Assembly (NCBI GenBank): GCA_016208685.1
Contig: JACQXM010000063.1
Span: 35,358 to 99,357, forward strand
Length of the DNA stretch: 64,000 nucleotides
Direction: 5' to 3'
Source: Planctomycetota bacterium
GTDB taxonomy: Bacteria > Planctomycetota > Phycisphaerae > UBA1845
The translations under genes were made by a program, and so were the position numbers. Every line of letters begins with the position of its first letter. The first letter of the stretch is position 1. Under the pieces are notes generated by a model. It was not told the DNA's origin, made no database searches, and saw only the letters and a list, made by a program, of their open reading frames with translations. Positions 50,654 to 63,906 of the stretch are shown piece by piece.

Positions 50654-53600
50654 TCAGGCTGAGGTGGCCGGCGCCGGCGTGGCAGCGGGAAGCGGCAGGT
50701 CCGGCGGCGAGAACTTCAGGCATCGGCGGACCTCTTCGCTGAGCGCGTCGAGGTCGGCCTCCGCTCCGGTAAGGTCGCCGGCCCGCCCCATCTGCTCGAG
50801 CCGGAGGGCGAGTTCGCGCACCCGCTCCGCCGCGACGTAGGCCGCCGCGCCTTTCAGACTGTGCGCGATGCGCCCGAACTCCGCGGCTTGCCCCGCGGCG
50901 AGCAGCTCGCGCAGGCGCGAGAGGTCGGCCGGCGCCTGCAACTGGAACTTGGCGATCAGCTTGCCCGCCAGACCGCGGTCGCCGCCCCAGGTCTTGAGAA
51001 TCGCGTCCAGGTTGAACGGCGGCGCGGCATGCGCGCCCGTCGTCACGTGTTCGGCATGCGCCGGCGCGGGGGCAGGCGGCGCGGCAGGCGGCTTCCCGGC
51101 CTTTCCCACCCGGCGGAGCTGCGCTTCGATCGCTGCCACTAGTTGCACCGGATCGAGCGGCTTGGGCACGTAATCGTCCATGCCGGCCTCCAGGCACACC
51201 TCCCGATCGCCGCGGATCGCGTTAGCCGTAAGGGCGATGATGGGGATGCGCGCCGGCGCTGCGGTCGAGTTCGCGGGGAGCGCCTCCGCGGCACGGATAC
51301 GGCGCGTGGCTTCGAAGCCGTCCATCTCCGGCATCTGGCAATCCATGAGGACCAGGTCATAGCCGCCCTGGGCAACGGCCTCCACGGCTTGCCGGCCATT
51401 GGCGACCAGCGCGCAGCGGTAACCGGCGTTGGTGAGCGTATCGTGCACCACCATCTGTCCGATTTCGTTGTCCTCGGCCACAAGGATCCGCGCCTCGGCG
51501 GTTTCACCCTTGACGGGCTCGTGCGCTCCCACGGCGTCTTCCGCCGGATGCCAGGTGCGTGCCCGGGCGCAGGCCAGGGCGTCCACGATGGTGTTCAGCA
51601 GGCGCGACTGGCTGGCGGGTTTGGCCAGGACGCCGGTGAACCCGAGGGTGATAAGGCGATCGATCTCGCCGTGCGTGGCCGCCGGCGTGAGCAGGATGAG
51701 GATGGTGCCACGGATGGCGGGCTGTGCCTTAATGGCGGCGGCCAGTTGCTCGCAGGACATATCCGTCAACTGCTGATCGATGATGATCATGTGGAAGGGG
51801 TTGTCGGACGTGGCTTCCTTTTCAAGGCGCGCCAAGGCGTCACCGGCTGACGCCGCAATCACGTGCGCCAGCCCCGAGCCTGTGAGCTGCTCGTTAAGCA
51901 GCGTAGTGCTGAAGGAGTCTTCGCTGGCCACCAGGATGCGGACGCGGCGCAGGTCGTGGAGGAAACGACCTGCTTCCGGCGTCGATTGCGTGGGCTTGGC
52001 CAGGCGAACGGTGCACCAGAACGTCGATCCCAGTCCCAGCTCGCTCTGCACGCCGATCTGTCCGCCCATCGCCGACACCAGTTTCTTGCAGATCGCCAGC
52101 CCCAGCCCCGTGCCCCCGAACTTGCGGGTGGTCGAGGCATCAACCTGCGAGAAGGACTGAAACAACCGATCTACACGATCGGCGGGGATGCCGATGCCGG
52201 TGTCGGTCACGGTGAACTGAATTACCAGGTCCTCGGCGGACTCCTCTTCGATGGTCGCCTGGATGAGGATCCGCCCGCTTTCGGTGAACTTGATGGCGTT
52301 ACTGGCGAGGTTGGCAAGCACCTGCTGCAGCCGCGCCGGATCGCCGCAGACAGGTACCGCGCCCGGGGCGTGAAGCTTGCAGTCCAACCGAAGCTGCTTG
52401 GCCTCCGCGACGGAAGTGAAGGCGCCGGCCGTACTGTCCAGTACGTCGCGCACGTCGAAGGGAACGCGCTCCAGCTCCAGTTTCCCCGCCTCGATCTTGG
52501 AGAAGTCCAGGATATCGTTGATCAGCCGCAGCAACGAATCCGCCGAGCGTTGGGCCGCCGCGGCGTAGCGCTGTTGTTGCGTGTCCAAGGGTGTGCCCAG
52601 CAGCAGGTTGGTCATGCCGATCACACCGTTGAGCGGCGTGCGCAGCTCATGGCTCATAGTGGCCAGGAACTCGCTCTTGGCCTTGCTGGCGGCCTCGGCG
52701 GCCTCCTTGGCATCCTTGAGCCTCGCCTCGGCGCGGCGACGTTCAGCGACCTCGGCCTCCAGCAGCCGCCGGGCAGCCTCCGCCTGGCGGGCCGTGAGTA
52801 ATTCCACGTGCTGGGTGCGCAGCTTGGCCATGGAACGCACGCGAATTTCCAGGTCGGTGGTGCGGATCGGCTTGGTCAGGTATTCGTCGGCTCCCGCCTC
52901 CAGTCCCGCCAGTATGTCTGTGGCGTCGGCCTGAGCGCTGAGGATGATGATGGGAACGTCGCGGGTGTGTGCGTCGGCTTTCAGCACGCGCGTGCATTCC
53001 AAGCCGTCCATGACCGGCATCATCACATCCAGTATGATGACGTCCGGCGCCTCCTGCCGCACGGCCTCCAGCGCCGCTCGACCGTCGCCCGCCTCGCGCA
53101 CGCGGTAGCCCTTGCGCGTCAGGCACCCCCGGCAGACAGCACGGTTGGTGGGATTGTCGTCGACCACCAGGACGTTGATCTGTCCCTCGGGCGCGGCTTC
53201 GGCCGGAGTGCTCGGCGCCGCGGAGGAGAAGGGATCGGAGGCGGCCGAAGTGCCGGCGGCAGCGGTCGAGGCCGGCGCCACGCAGACGCGGTTGCGACCC
53301 GATCGCTTCGCGGTGTAGAGGGCTTCATCCGCCCGGCGGATCACGTCGGCGAGCGCGCCGCCGACGTACGTGGCCACGCCCATGCTGACCGTCACGCGGT
53401 CCGCGACCGGGCTGCTGGGATGAGACAGCGCCATTTCCCAGACGGCGCGTTGCACCCGCTCCGCAAGGGTTTTGACGCCGTCGGCGTCGGTTTCCGGCGC
53501 CAACACCACGAATTCCTCGCCGCCGTAGCGCCCCACCAGGTCAATGCGCCGGCAAGTGATGGTGAGGCAGGCCGCCAGCCGCCGCAGACAATCGTCGCCC

Positions 53601-54301
53601 GCCGGGTGACCCAGCGAGTCATTCAGCGCCTTGAAGTGGTCGACGTCCAGCATGACCACACTGTAGGGGTGCTCCTTGCGCACCGACCGTTCGTGCTCCA
53701 GGCGCGCCGACTCCTGCCAGGCGCCGCGATTCAGCAGCGAAGTGAGCGGGTCCACCCGCGCCTGCTGAGCCAGGTTCACATTGGTTTCCGCCAGAGCGTG
53801 CGCCAGGTCGCGAAGCTGGTCGGTCTTCTGCCGCAGTTCCCGCTCCGCCCGGCGCAGTCGTATGTGTACACTGACACGGGCCAGAATCTCGTCCACGCGA
53901 AACGGTTTGGTGACGTAGTCGCATCCGCCCGCGGCGAAGGCCTTCACGATCTGGCTGGCCTCCGAGGTCGCGGTAACGAAGATGACGGGGATGGACGCGG
54001 TCTGCTGCTGCCTCTTCAGGATGGTGCAGACTTCAAACCCGTCCCGGCCGGGCATCACCATGTCCAGCAGGACCAGGTCGGGCTTCTCGCGCGTGGCTAC
54101 CTCCACGGCGCGGACCCCGTCCTCGGCCGTGAGCACTTCGTAGCCGGACTTTTGCAGCGAGCGCACCAGCGCCACCACGTTCGTGGGGTTGTCGTCGACG
54201 ACCAGGACGCGCGTCGCCCCCTGCGCGTCGGCATCAACCACGCGCGGCGCGGGCGCACCAGCGTCGTCGGGACCGGTGGCTCGGTCCGTGGTGTCGGACA
54301 T
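50654..54301 (-). CDS. Hybrid histidine kinase / diguanylate cyclase with four receiver domains and HPt
   Basis: 1,215 residues without membrane helices. Order: REC1 about 30-150 ([13 protein letters not shown]), GGDEF about 190-350 with an intact GGEEF active-site loop, REC2 about 385-500 ([13 protein letters not shown]), HisKA about 560-625 ([19 protein letters not shown]), HATPase about 670-790 (N, G1 and G2 boxes including [11 protein letters not shown]), REC3 about 800-920 ([12 protein letters not shown], degenerate but with the Asp), REC4 about 950-1075 ([13 protein letters not shown]), HPt about 1110-1190 ([11 protein letters not shown]). It couples a phosphorelay to c-di-GMP synthesis within one polypeptide. 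It follows the CHASE8 kinase by 3 bp and is third in the YfiR operon. Confidence 0.92.
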   Translation of the reverse strand: MSDTTDRATGPDDAGAPAPRVVDADAQGATRVLVVDDNPTNVVALVRSLQKSGYEVLTAEDGVRAVEVATREKPDLVLLDMVMPGRDGFEVCTILKRQQQTASIPVIFVTATSEASQIVKAFAAGGCDYVTKPFRVDEILARVSVHIRLRRAERELRQKTDQLRDLAHALAETNVNLAQQARVDPLTSLLNRGAWQESARLEHERSVRKEHPYSVVMLDVDHFKALNDSLGHPAGDDCLRRLAACLTITCRRIDLVGRYGGEEFVVLAPETDADGVKTLAERVQRAVWEMALSHPSSPVADRVTVSMGVATYVGGALADVIRRADEALYTAKRSGRNRVCVAPASTAAAGTSAASDPFSSAAPSTPAEAAPEGQINVLVVDDNPTNRAVCRGCLTRKGYRVREAGDGRAALEAVRQEAPDVIILDVMMPVMDGLECTRVLKADAHTRDVPIIILSAQADATDILAGLEAGADEYLTKPIRTTDLEIRVRSMAKLRTQHVELLTARQAEAARRLLEAEVAERRRAEARLKDAKEAAEAASKAKSEFLATMSHELRTPLNGVIGMTNLLLGTPLDTQQQRYAAAAQRSADSLLRLINDILDFSKIEAGKLELERVPFDVRDVLDSTAGAFTSVAEAKQLRLDCKLHAPGAVPVCGDPARLQQVLANLASNAIKFTESGRILIQATIEEESAEDLVIQFTVTDTGIGIPADRVDRLFQSFSQVDASTTRKFGGTGLGLAICKKLVSAMGGQIGVQSELGLGSTFWCTVRLAKPTQSTPEAGRFLHDLRRVRILVASEDSFSTTLLNEQLTGSGLAHVIAASAGDALARLEKEATSDNPFHMIIIDQQLTDMSCEQLAAAIKAQPAIRGTILILLTPAATHGEIDRLITLGFTGVLAKPASQSRLLNTIVDALACARARTWHPAEDAVGAHEPVKGETAEARILVAEDNEIGQMVVHDTLTNAGYRCALVANGRQAVEAVAQGGYDLVLMDCQMPEMDGFEATRRIRAAEALPANSTAAPARIPIIALTANAIRGDREVCLEAGMDDYVPKPLDPVQLVAAIEAQLRRVGKAGKPPAAPPAPAPAHAEHVTTGAHAAPPFNLDAILKTWGGDRGLAGKLIAKFQLQAPADLSRLRELLAAGQAAEFGRIAHSLKGAAAYVAAERVRELALRLEQMGRAGDLTGAEADLDALSEEVRRCLKFSPPDLPLPAATPAPATSA

Positions 54302-54304
54302 GGC

Positions 54305-57112
54305 TCAGATCCCCTGCGGTCCCAGGGCTTCGACGTATGCCCGCAACCGCTCCACGTGCCCCTCGATCTCCACCAGCGATGCCTCGATCTGCGTCAGGTC
54401 GCCTGCCTTGCCCATCTCTTCCATGCGCTGCGCCACGGCACGAGTCGGTTCGGCGCAGATGTTGGACGCCGCTCCTTTGAGGCTGTGCGCCACATTGCGC
54501 AGTTTCACCGCATCGCGGCCGGCGCCGGCCTCACGCAGTTCAGCGAGCAGGCCGGGCGTGGTGGTTAGGATCGTGGCAACCACCTCGTCGAAAAGTGCGC
54601 GGTCTCTACCCAGTTGGTCCAGCGCCTTTTCGAGATCCAGCGGACGATCGCCGCAGGCGCCGGCGGGCTCCACCGGGTGCGGGCCCGAGCCACAGCACGG
54701 CGACTTTTCGGACGGACCTTCAGGGTGCGTGGGCATCCATTTCGCGACCATCTTGTATAGCTCCTCGGCACGAACGGGCTTGGTGATGTAATCGTTCATT
54801 CCCGCGGCCAGACAGCGATCCCGATCCTCCTTCATGGCGTGCGCTGTCATGGCGATTATCGGTAGTCGGGCGAATTGCGGGTCCTGCCGCAGAAGCTCGG
54901 TGGCCTGCAGGCCGTCCATCTCCGGCATCTGCACGTCCATGAGCACGACGTCGAAGGACCACTGGCGCAGCTTGTCGACCGCCTGGCACCCGTTTTCCGC
55001 GGTGGTCACGTCATAACCGCCGCGTTCCAGGATCCCCTGGGCAACTCGGCGGTTGACCGGGTTGTCCTCCACTAGCAGTACACGCGCGAACCCGCGCCGG
55101 CGTTCAACGCCCACTCGCGCCGCCGACTGCCGCCGCCGCTTTTCATCTCCCGGCGCCGGTCCCACGGTAGGCGGCGCCGTTCGACCCATGATCGTGACCA
55201 GCGTATCGAGCAGTAGCGACTGCCTTACCGGCTTGATCAGCCACGCGTCGCCGGTCGCCGTATCGCATCCCGGGATCTCACTTCGCGAACCGACGGAGCT
55301 GATGCAGATGACCTTCGGGCGTCCGTAAGCGTCCCCGGCACGAATGGCACGCCCCACGCTGACGCCGTCGACGTCGGGCATCTGTATGTCAAGCAACACC
55401 AGCGCGTAGGGCGCTGCCTGGTCCTTCGCCAGGCGCAACTGCTCGAGCCCCTCCACTCCACTGACCGCGGCGGCCACCCGACAGCCCCAAGCGGTCAGCG
55501 TCGACTGGAGGACGCGGCGGTTGGTGGCGTTGTCGTCGATGACCAGGACCCGCAGGTCGCGCAGTACCTCCGGGGACTCGGCCTTCACGGGGACTAACCC
55601 CACGTCGCAGGCAGCCTCGTCAACCCAGCATCGCAACGGAACTCGGACGCGGAAGGTACTGCCTTTCCCGGGCTGGCTTTCCACGCTCATGGTGCCACCC
55701 ATGAGTTCCACAAGTTGCCGGGTGATCGTCAGCCCTAGCCCGGTGCCGCCGTAGCGACGCGTGACGGTTCCGTCCACCTGGGTGAAGGCGTCGAAAATGG
55801 CGTCGATCCGATCCGGGGCAATGCCGATGCCCGTGTCGCGCACTTCGAGCCTGAGGGTTACCCCGCCGTCGGCGTTCTCGTCGGCGCTTGCGGCGAGGAT
55901 GATCTCGCCCGCCTCCGTGAACTTGACGGCGTTGCCCGTGAGGTTGAGGAGCACCTGCCGCAAGCGAACCGGGTCGCCCACCAGCGGGGTCGGCAGGTGG
56001 GGCGGAATGTCGCAGACCAGCTCGAGCCCCTTTTCCCGCGTCTGAGCCGCGACGACGTCCGCCACCCCCTCCACGAGAGCCAGCGGGTCAAAGGCGACGT
56101 TCTCGATGGTCAGCTTGCGCGCCTCGATCTTGGAAAGGTCCAGAATGTCGTTGAGCAGAGCCAAAAGGGCCTCGGCGCAGCGCTCCACGGTTTGCAGATA
56201 GTCACGCTGCTCGTCGTCGAGACTGGTGCCCAAGGCGAGTTCCGTCATTCCGATGATGCCGTTCATGGGAGTCCGGATCTCGTGGCTCATGTTCGCGAGA
56301 AACTCGCTCTTGGCGCGGTCGGCGGCCTCGGCCCGTTCCTTGGCGTGCGTCAACTCCCGGGTCCGTTCCTCCACCCGCTCCTCAAGCTCATCGTGGGCGC
56401 GGCGCAAGGCGGCATCGCGAGCCTGAATCTGGGCCAGCATGTGGTTGAACCCGTCGGTCAGGCGTCCCAGCTCGTCGCCGGCCTGTTTGTGCGCTCGCAA
56501 CGAGTAGTCCTGTCCTTCGGACACGTGTCGGGCCGTCGCCAGCAAATCCAGAATCGGCGCCGTAACCAGATGCTGGAGCCGCGAAGCCAGAAGGAACGTG
56601 ACCACCAGCGCTCCGAGGACCAGGCCGGCGTCTATGGTCGCCAGGTGGCTGAATTGCTCGTAGAGCCTGCGAAGGTCGGACTTCATCCACAACGACCCGA
56701 TGCGCTCGCCGTCGAGCACGATGGGGCGGCAGACGCTGACCGAGGACGACGTGAAGGCGTGACCTTCCGCCGGAGCGCCATGCGGAGCGACGCCGTCACC
56801 GGCCGGGCCCTGGTACGTGGCAAACAGGCTGCCGCTTCGGTCGTACACGGCGGCGGCCGCGATGTGGGAATCGGTTCGCAAGGCGCGGAGCACGCCGCGC
56901 GCCGCGTCGGCATCGTCGAAACTCAGGGCCGCGGTGCTGTTCTCCGCCAGCGTGTCGGCGCGGACCCCCAGTTCATCCACCACGACCGCGTGGAACTCGC
57001 TCCAAAGGTGCAGCAGCACAACGCCAAACGCCAGCGTCAGCGCCGCACTGCTTACCAGCATGGTGATCAGCGTGATCTTCCAGCGGAGAGGGAAGTCTCG
57101 GAATCGCCGCAT
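54305..57112 (-). CDS. CHASE8-HAMP hybrid histidine kinase with two receivers and HPt
   Basis: 935 residues. TM1 near 13-35, then a CHASE8 periplasmic domain near 38-140 ([37 protein letters not shown]), TM2 near 150-175, HAMP near 180-235, HisKA near 275-340 ([19 protein letters not shown]), HATPase near 385-500 ([11 protein letters not shown]), REC1 near 520-640 ([13 protein letters not shown]), REC2 near 690-800 ([13 protein letters not shown]), HPt near 850-930 ([13 protein letters not shown]). CHASE8 is the sensory domain of the diguanylate cyclase YfiN, which is inhibited by periplasmic YfiR. Here the same sensor drives a histidine kinase. The YfiR-family gene lies 66 bp upstream, and the GGDEF hybrid kinase begins 3 bp downstream. 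Confidence 0.92.
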   Translation of the reverse strand: MRRFRDFPLRWKITLITMLVSSAALTLAFGVVLLHLWSEFHAVVVDELGVRADTLAENSTAALSFDDADAARGVLRALRTDSHIAAAAVYDRSGSLFATYQGPAGDGVAPHGAPAEGHAFTSSSVSVCRPIVLDGERIGSLWMKSDLRRLYEQFSHLATIDAGLVLGALVVTFLLASRLQHLVTAPILDLLATARHVSEGQDYSLRAHKQAGDELGRLTDGFNHMLAQIQARDAALRRAHDELEERVEERTRELTHAKERAEAADRAKSEFLANMSHEIRTPMNGIIGMTELALGTSLDDEQRDYLQTVERCAEALLALLNDILDLSKIEARKLTIENVAFDPLALVEGVADVVAAQTREKGLELVCDIPPHLPTPLVGDPVRLRQVLLNLTGNAVKFTEAGEIILAASADENADGGVTLRLEVRDTGIGIAPDRIDAIFDAFTQVDGTVTRRYGGTGLGLTITRQLVELMGGTMSVESQPGKGSTFRVRVPLRCWVDEAACDVGLVPVKAESPEVLRDLRVLVIDDNATNRRVLQSTLTAWGCRVAAAVSGVEGLEQLRLAKDQAAPYALVLLDIQMPDVDGVSVGRAIRAGDAYGRPKVICISSVGSRSEIPGCDTATGDAWLIKPVRQSLLLDTLVTIMGRTAPPTVGPAPGDEKRRRQSAARVGVERRRGFARVLLVEDNPVNRRVAQGILERGGYDVTTAENGCQAVDKLRQWSFDVVLMDVQMPEMDGLQATELLRQDPQFARLPIIAMTAHAMKEDRDRCLAAGMNDYITKPVRAEELYKMVAKWMPTHPEGPSEKSPCCGSGPHPVEPAGACGDRPLDLEKALDQLGRDRALFDEVVATILTTTPGLLAELREAGAGRDAVKLRNVAHSLKGAASNICAEPTRAVAQRMEEMGKAGDLTQIEASLVEIEGHVERLRAYVEALGPQGI

Positions 57113-57178
57113 CAGTTGGTTCCTGTTGCAGGGTACACGCCCCCGACCGTGGAGCAGTCGGCACCCCGCCTGCCACGG

Positions 57179-57757
57179 TCACCTTTTCTCCGAATGAACG
57201 AATCTTGCGAGCTGCAACAACTTGGCGCTCGCTTTCAGCCCGCTCCGCTCCACGGAGGCCTGGTTAATATGGAACGCGATCTTCCCTTCGCTGAGGACGA
57301 AGGCGATCATCCCGCCTTCCGCCGCAAATTCCTGCCCCTCGCCCACGATCAGCACTGGGGCACCGGTCAGCAGTCGGGTGACCTCATTCAGATGCCTCCG
57401 CTCCGGGTCGGGCAGATACAACACGTGACAATGACGCAGGGCCTCGGCCGCGCCGGCATCCGCCAGGCTCAGCCGGCGTGCCACCAGCGCTCGACCTCCC
57501 ACGGACTTGCCCTGGAGCGTTTCTCCGAGAATCGCGGCGAAGGGGTCCGAGCCCAGAACGCCAATCACCAGCGGATCGTGCTCGCTGCCGAACGCTCCGT
57601 CAGGCCAGCTCACAAACCGCGCGAAGTTCAGGAGAAAGGCAGCCTTGACCCTGGCGGTTTTGACGGCGTCTATGGCCTGCTCATCGCCGCGCGCGGACGG
57701 AACCCCGATCGCCAGGGCGACCGTCGTCAGTCCCACGCCGAGGATGCGGTAGACCAT
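57179..57757 (-). CDS. YfiR family periplasmic regulator (DUF4154)
   Basis: Starts at the ATG at 57757 (MVYRILGVG), 192 residues. A signal peptide (1-23, ending PSARG) puts it in the periplasm. DUF4154/YfiR features: RVKAAFLLNFARFVSWPDGAF near 36-55, VIGVLGSDPFAAIL near 66, a cysteine in HCHVLYLPDPE near 112, LIVGEGQEFAAEGGMIAFV near 137-155, and FHINQASVERSGLKASAKLLQLARFV near 160-185. In YfiBNR systems YfiR binds the periplasmic domain of a CHASE8 protein and represses it. Here it precedes a CHASE8 histidine kinase, so it is the likely ligand or inhibitor of that sensor. Confidence 0.9.
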   Translation of the reverse strand: MVYRILGVGLTTVALAIGVPSARGDEQAIDAVKTARVKAAFLLNFARFVSWPDGAFGSEHDPLVIGVLGSDPFAAILGETLQGKSVGGRALVARRLSLADAGAAEALRHCHVLYLPDPERRHLNEVTRLLTGAPVLIVGEGQEFAAEGGMIAFVLSEGKIAFHINQASVERSGLKASAKLLQLARFVHSEKR

Positions 57758-58173
57758 TACGTCCCGTCGCACCGCACGCCGACGAGGCTGCGGCGGTGCC
57801 GTTCCATTCCTTGGCTCGCGGCGTCGGTTCCGCTGTGACCCATGAGCCGCGCTCCAATCTGTGCCGCCGGAGTGCGCGCCCGTCGGCAAAGCTCCGCCGT
57901 CCGCCTCGGCGCAGGCGCGGCCTGTCGGCAAACATCCGGGTCGGTACGGTCGACGCCGACGGACCCACGTTCTGCGCCGACCGGGAGGCCGCGCGCCGCG
58001 ATATGCGGACGGACGCCTGCCCTTCTCACGGCGCGGATTGCCTGCATGGCGCCGCGCCGGCCCGCGGCCCCGGCGGTCGGCGTACGCCCAACGCCACCGT
58101 GGGATTCTGGTTCGTCGGATAAGGTCCGCGGAGAGTTGAGCCCCTGGGGAGGGGCGAGACAATGCGATGGGCG
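57758..58173. other. Noncoding interval upstream of the YfiR operon
   Basis: 416 bp without a credible gene; it should hold the operon promoter, but I could not find a convincing -35/-10 pair on the minus strand. Confidence 0.35.
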
Positions 58174-60417
58174 TCAAACCGCTTGCAAGGCGGCGGCGTC
58201 CAACGCCGGCGAGCCACGTTCGACGAGGAGGGCCTGACCGGGTGCCACGGGCGGGAATCCGTCGAGCTGCACCGGGGCAAGACCGCGGTTGACCGCTATC
58301 AACCCGTATTGCATGCCGATGACATGTTCCAGCAGATTCGCGGCAAGGGCGGTGCGGGCAATGGAATGGGCGCAGAAATCCGCCTCCGCCCCCGGCACTT
58401 CCACGCGCACCAACTGCCCGCCGGCGCGGCGTACTTCGTCATAAAAGGGGTCACCCTCAAACGCCGGCGGGTTCCCAAGGACGCGCAGATTATGCAAGGG
58501 TCGCCGCCACGACACCTCGTCGCGATCGCAACCGGAGGGGGCCTCCGGCGCTGTTAGGGTGAAACCCTGATAGGGCGAAAACGCTAAGGAAAGCCGCGGA
58601 AGCCATCGGGCGTACGGAGCGTAGTGACCATCGGCCTCGGGAAGCACGACGCGCGGTTCGGCCACCGCTGCGGACACGAGGTCGATCACCGCCGCGATAC
58701 CTCCCGCATCGGCCTCCAGGCTCATGGCGTGGGGCGCATGTCCGGCACGGCGTTGCCATCCCTCGTGCCACTCATACGTCGCCACGCAGGGCATCCACGC
58801 CAGGCGGAAGCGTGCCGCCAGGGCCTCGGCATAGGGGCACGCGAACGGCGCGACGCGCAGGAGCTGTTTGAACCACAGATGCGCCGCGTACACCCCCACG
58901 AGGTCGCCGGAACTCAGCCCACTGCGGACCAAAATCACCGGTTTGGGTGAAAGCGGCAGGCCGAAGGACTGATCCTCGCGCCCAACGGTGACGAGTTGCT
59001 CGGCCACCTCCGCCGCCGGGACGTCGGCGTCATGGACCACCATGGCCGGGAACCGCGCTGCCGTCTCGCGGATGATATCGCGGAACGCCGCCTCTGACCG
59101 TTGCGGAACCACGTACTGGCCCAGCCCCGCCTGCGTTCGCCCCAGAATGGAGAGCAGCAGATGCACCGCCAGATTGGGCTCGCCCATCGTCGAGTTCCGC
59201 GCTTCCGCGGGCTCGACGTCCAGGACAAGAAGCCCGCCGCCCGGCGTCAATCTCTGAAGACAGATCGGGTGCTCCGATGTCGATTCCTTGTCACACATGG
59301 ACTCCAACACCGGTTGCAAGGCGTGGCGGGCACAGAATGCCTTGAGCTGCGCCGACTTGCGGAGTTGGCGCTGCACGAACGAACCGACCGGCTCGCCCGC
59401 CCAGGCATACGCGAACACGTCGTGCAGCGCAAAGCCGTGCGTGGCACATCCAGCGTACAGAACGCGGGCATGGATGGGATCGTCCTCCTGCACGATGGTT
59501 CGAACCCGAAGAGTGCCGCGCGACAGACGCGCGAACGCCGGGAGCGATATCACTACCAGGTGCCGTTCGGCCAGCGACATCAGCGCCGCCAACGTGCGCA
59601 CACCGGGAGGGGGAGCCTCATCGGGCAGCAGAAGAGCATCGGTGCGCACGTCGCGACCGCGCAGCTCCGGGGGTGCAAGCGTTTGCACCCCGCGCTCACC
59701 CAAGAAACCCTTGAGAATCGCCGTGATGGGTCGCCCGGCCGCCCGCTCCGAGCACACGCAGACGCCTTGAACCGTGCGCGGCGCCGGTAGCGACCAGCGC
59801 GGCGGTGGAACCGCGAGAAGGTGCGATTCCTCGTCGGGCTCGAGTATCCGAATAAACCGCACATGGTGGATCGTCACCCAGCCCCGAGCGCTTTCGATCC
59901 CCACGCACAAACGCACGGCCGCCACGTTTCCGGGCGCGTGGTAGTAGGCCCGAACCGCGATGGGCGCCGTGGAGCGGTGAATCGCAGGCGTGCGGAGCGT
60001 CTGGCCTCCTCGGGCAGCGTATCGCACGGCGGGTTCAAGGCGAAGCACGAAGCCGTGGCGCTCATCCTCGGCCTCCAGCGCACAACTGATCGTAGCCTCG
60101 ACGCGGTAGTACTCGCCCGGTTTGCAGGCAACCGTCTGCGACCACGAGGCGGACGCCGGTCGCGCGGAGACCTCGATGGTGATGCCGGCGGAGACGGCGC
60201 TCGCCTCCCCTTCGGGGGGCGGCGTCGCGGTTGCCGCGGCGGCGCCCCTGCGTGCGCGACACGACGCATGGCCGGGCGCATTCCGGCGCGGCGCGGCGTC
60301 CGCCGCGTCTTGCCGTCGCCAGGTCGCATCGGCGCCGCCGTGCCACGTCCACCGCGCCGGCGTCCGCCGGCCGCGTGCGAAATCCGGATTGCAAACCACG
60401 TTGACCTTGCGAGGCAC
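58174..60417 (-). CDS. Large protein of unknown function with jelly-roll-like N-terminus
   Basis: 747 residues, ATG at 60417, no signal peptide and no membrane helix. The first 200 residues look like a galactose-binding/CBM-type beta-sandwich (NPDFARG...W at the start, YYRVEATISC, then RLCVGIESARGWVTIHHVRF). The middle and C-terminal parts (about 220-740) contain mixed alpha/beta stretches such as GVCVCSERAAGRPITAILKGFLGERG and LLVLDVEPAEARNSTMGEPNLAVHLLLSILG. I recognise no catalytic motif and cannot place a family. TTGCGG and TATACC with a 17-bp spacer upstream could be its promoter. The divergent neighbour is scpB. Confidence 0.65.
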   Translation of the reverse strand: MPRKVNVVCNPDFARGRRTPARWTWHGGADATWRRQDAADAAPRRNAPGHASCRARRGAAAATATPPPEGEASAVSAGITIEVSARPASASWSQTVACKPGEYYRVEATISCALEAEDERHGFVLRLEPAVRYAARGGQTLRTPAIHRSTAPIAVRAYYHAPGNVAAVRLCVGIESARGWVTIHHVRFIRILEPDEESHLLAVPPPRWSLPAPRTVQGVCVCSERAAGRPITAILKGFLGERGVQTLAPPELRGRDVRTDALLLPDEAPPPGVRTLAALMSLAERHLVVISLPAFARLSRGTLRVRTIVQEDDPIHARVLYAGCATHGFALHDVFAYAWAGEPVGSFVQRQLRKSAQLKAFCARHALQPVLESMCDKESTSEHPICLQRLTPGGGLLVLDVEPAEARNSTMGEPNLAVHLLLSILGRTQAGLGQYVVPQRSEAAFRDIIRETAARFPAMVVHDADVPAAEVAEQLVTVGREDQSFGLPLSPKPVILVRSGLSSGDLVGVYAAHLWFKQLLRVAPFACPYAEALAARFRLAWMPCVATYEWHEGWQRRAGHAPHAMSLEADAGGIAAVIDLVSAAVAEPRVVLPEADGHYAPYARWLPRLSLAFSPYQGFTLTAPEAPSGCDRDEVSWRRPLHNLRVLGNPPAFEGDPFYDEVRRAGGQLVRVEVPGAEADFCAHSIARTALAANLLEHVIGMQYGLIAVNRGLAPVQLDGFPPVAPGQALLVERGSPALDAAALQAV

Positions 60418-60538
60418 TCAGTCCACTCCACCGCCGCCGCGGAGCGGTTGGTATAACTAACGACGGGCGGGACCGCAACGCCGCCGGCGACGTGATGCCC
60501 ACTCGAAATCCGCGGCATCGTGCGTTAGGATGGCCGCG

Positions 60539-61156
60539 ATGACTGAGATCATGGAAGAACCAACGACGCCGATCGACGCGCCGGCCTCCGAAGTCACTCC
60601 GGAGTCAATTGTCGAAGCGCTGCTGATGTCCACCGACGTACCGCTACCCGCGGCGCGCATGGCGCAGATTCTCGGCGTGGGGGACGCCGGCGACGTGCGG
60701 CGGCATGTCGAAACGCTGAACGAACGCTATCGGCGCGAGGGTGCGTCATTCCGCATCGAGGCCATCGCCAGGGGCTACCAGATGATGACGCTCCCCGCCT
60801 TCAACACCTGGATCAGCAAACTGCACAAGGCGCGGGCGGACTCACGGCTGTCGGCGGCGGCGCTGGAGACGTTGGCGGTGGTGGCGTACAAGCAGCCGGC
60901 GATGCGTGCCGACATCGAGGCGGTTCGCGGCGTGGCCGTCGGCGACATGCTGGTTCGCCTGCGGGAGCTGAACCTGGTGCGGATCGTGGGCCGGGCCGAG
61001 GAGGTCGGCCGGCCGTTGCTTTACGGAACCACCACCCGCTTCCTCGAGGTTTTCGGGCTGTCGTCGCTGGCCGACCTGCCCAAGGTCGAGCTGGACAGCG
61101 CCGGCGGCGTAGGGCAACTCAAGCTGGCGGAGCCCGGCCCGGCAACACCGCCGTGA
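60539..61156 (+). CDS. scpB: Segregation and condensation protein B
   Basis: 205 residues from the ATG at 60539, chosen because TTAGGA lies 8 bases upstream; an in-frame ATG at 60530 overlaps that site. Two winged-helix domains: VTPESIVEALLMSTDVPLPAARMAQILGV near 20-50 and LETLAVVAYKQPAMRADIEAVRGV near 110-135, the strongest ScpB signature, then LYGTTTRFLEVFGLSSLADLP near 160. ScpB dimers bind ScpA and the Smc ATPase to form condensin for chromosome segregation. scpA is not adjacent. Length is normal for the family. Confidence 0.93.
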   Translation: MTEIMEEPTTPIDAPASEVTPESIVEALLMSTDVPLPAARMAQILGVGDAGDVRRHVETLNERYRREGASFRIEAIARGYQMMTLPAFNTWISKLHKARADSRLSAAALETLAVVAYKQPAMRADIEAVRGVAVGDMLVRLRELNLVRIVGRAEEVGRPLLYGTTTRFLEVFGLSSLADLPKVELDSAGGVGQLKLAEPGPATPP

Positions 61157-61411
61157 AACGACCGTGCGACCTCGCCCCGCCCCGCCTTGGCCACTCCCTC
61201 GCCCTTTGCGTCGCTATAGGACGTCCGGGATAGGCGGTCGCAGCACTGAATGGCCGCTCGGTGTACTCGCGGTACGGAGAACACGCCGACGCGGCAATGC
61301 GAATGAGCACCACGCGCGTGTCGCGCCGCGTAGTTGTCCCGCCGCCTCGTTACCTTGTTGCTTCCTTGCCTTGTCGCCTCGTTTCGTCGTTCCTTCCGCC
61401 CGCGTCCCCGC
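61157..61411. other. Spacer between convergent scpB and acs
   Basis: 255 bp with no gene. Short runs such as CCTTGTTGCTTCCTTGCCTTG near 61353 suggest a low-complexity, transcribed-3' type sequence. No clear terminator hairpin was seen. Confidence 0.35.
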
Positions 61412-63367
<1,956 letters not shown>

Positions 63368-63419
63368 GACGGAAGCTCCTCTTAAATGTCTGGATGTTTG
63401 TCGGCCGTACCCGGGGGGC

Positions 63420-63448
63420 ATTATAGCACTCCGGGTGGGGTGTTCCGA
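63420..63448 (-). promoter_or_regulatory. Extended -10 promoter of acs
   Basis: Minus strand: TGCTATAAT at 63428-63420, with a weak -35 TCGGAA at 63448-63443 (17-bp spacer). Initiation near 63413 gives a leader of about 46 nt. The -10 is identical to that of the candidate ncRNA at 10797. Confidence 0.65.
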
Positions 63449-63584
63449 CAACGCCCCCGGCAAACGGCTTGCACGTTCCATGCCGGAACCGGGCGCCGCC
63501 GGGCCCGGAGGGGTGGTTTCTACAGTCGGCCCGGCCGAACCTCGCGCAAGAAGGGCAGAAACAGCGGGTCGCCCCGCGCCCGCG

Positions 63585-63906
63585 TCAGGTTTCGCCCGGT
63601 GCGGGCGCCGCGGACCAGGTCCCTTCCAGGGTCCGGACCTGTACCGCCGGGGGCGCAGACCACCCCAGCAGAAACAGCGCCTCCCGGGCAAGCCGCTGGA
63701 GGGGGTGGGCGGCGAGGTAGCCGGTTCCCTTAAGTAGCGTAACCAAAGTGACCACCATGCGGGCGACCAGGGCGTTCACCTCCGCACGAATGTCGACCAC
63801 GGAGACATCGGCGCCGGAATCGTTAAGCAGGACCCCCGCCTGATACAACCGCGCCGATAGGCCGGGTGAGTTTTGAGACGTAGTCAATATGTCTTTGGCC
63901 CCTTTC
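63585..63906 (-). pseudogene. C-terminal fragment of an acyl-CoA dehydrogenase, truncated next to an IS
   Basis: The frame that ends at 63585 codes for the last helices of an acyl-CoA dehydrogenase: ARLYQAGVLLNDSGA, then [22 protein letters not shown] and PPAVQ. That matches the usual GxGYxxxxPxxRxxRDA...xxQ end of the family. Homology starts within about 40 bases of the transposase stop at 63907, and no start codon or upstream part remains. The gene was probably cut by the insertion of an IS whose end lies near 63870-63906. The rest of the dehydrogenase may be beyond the window. Confidence 0.55.

Noticed and set aside
59490..59510. GGTTCGAACCC resembling a tRNA T-loop
   Set aside because: No acceptor stem, anticodon arm or CCA context can be formed; it lies inside a coding sequence.
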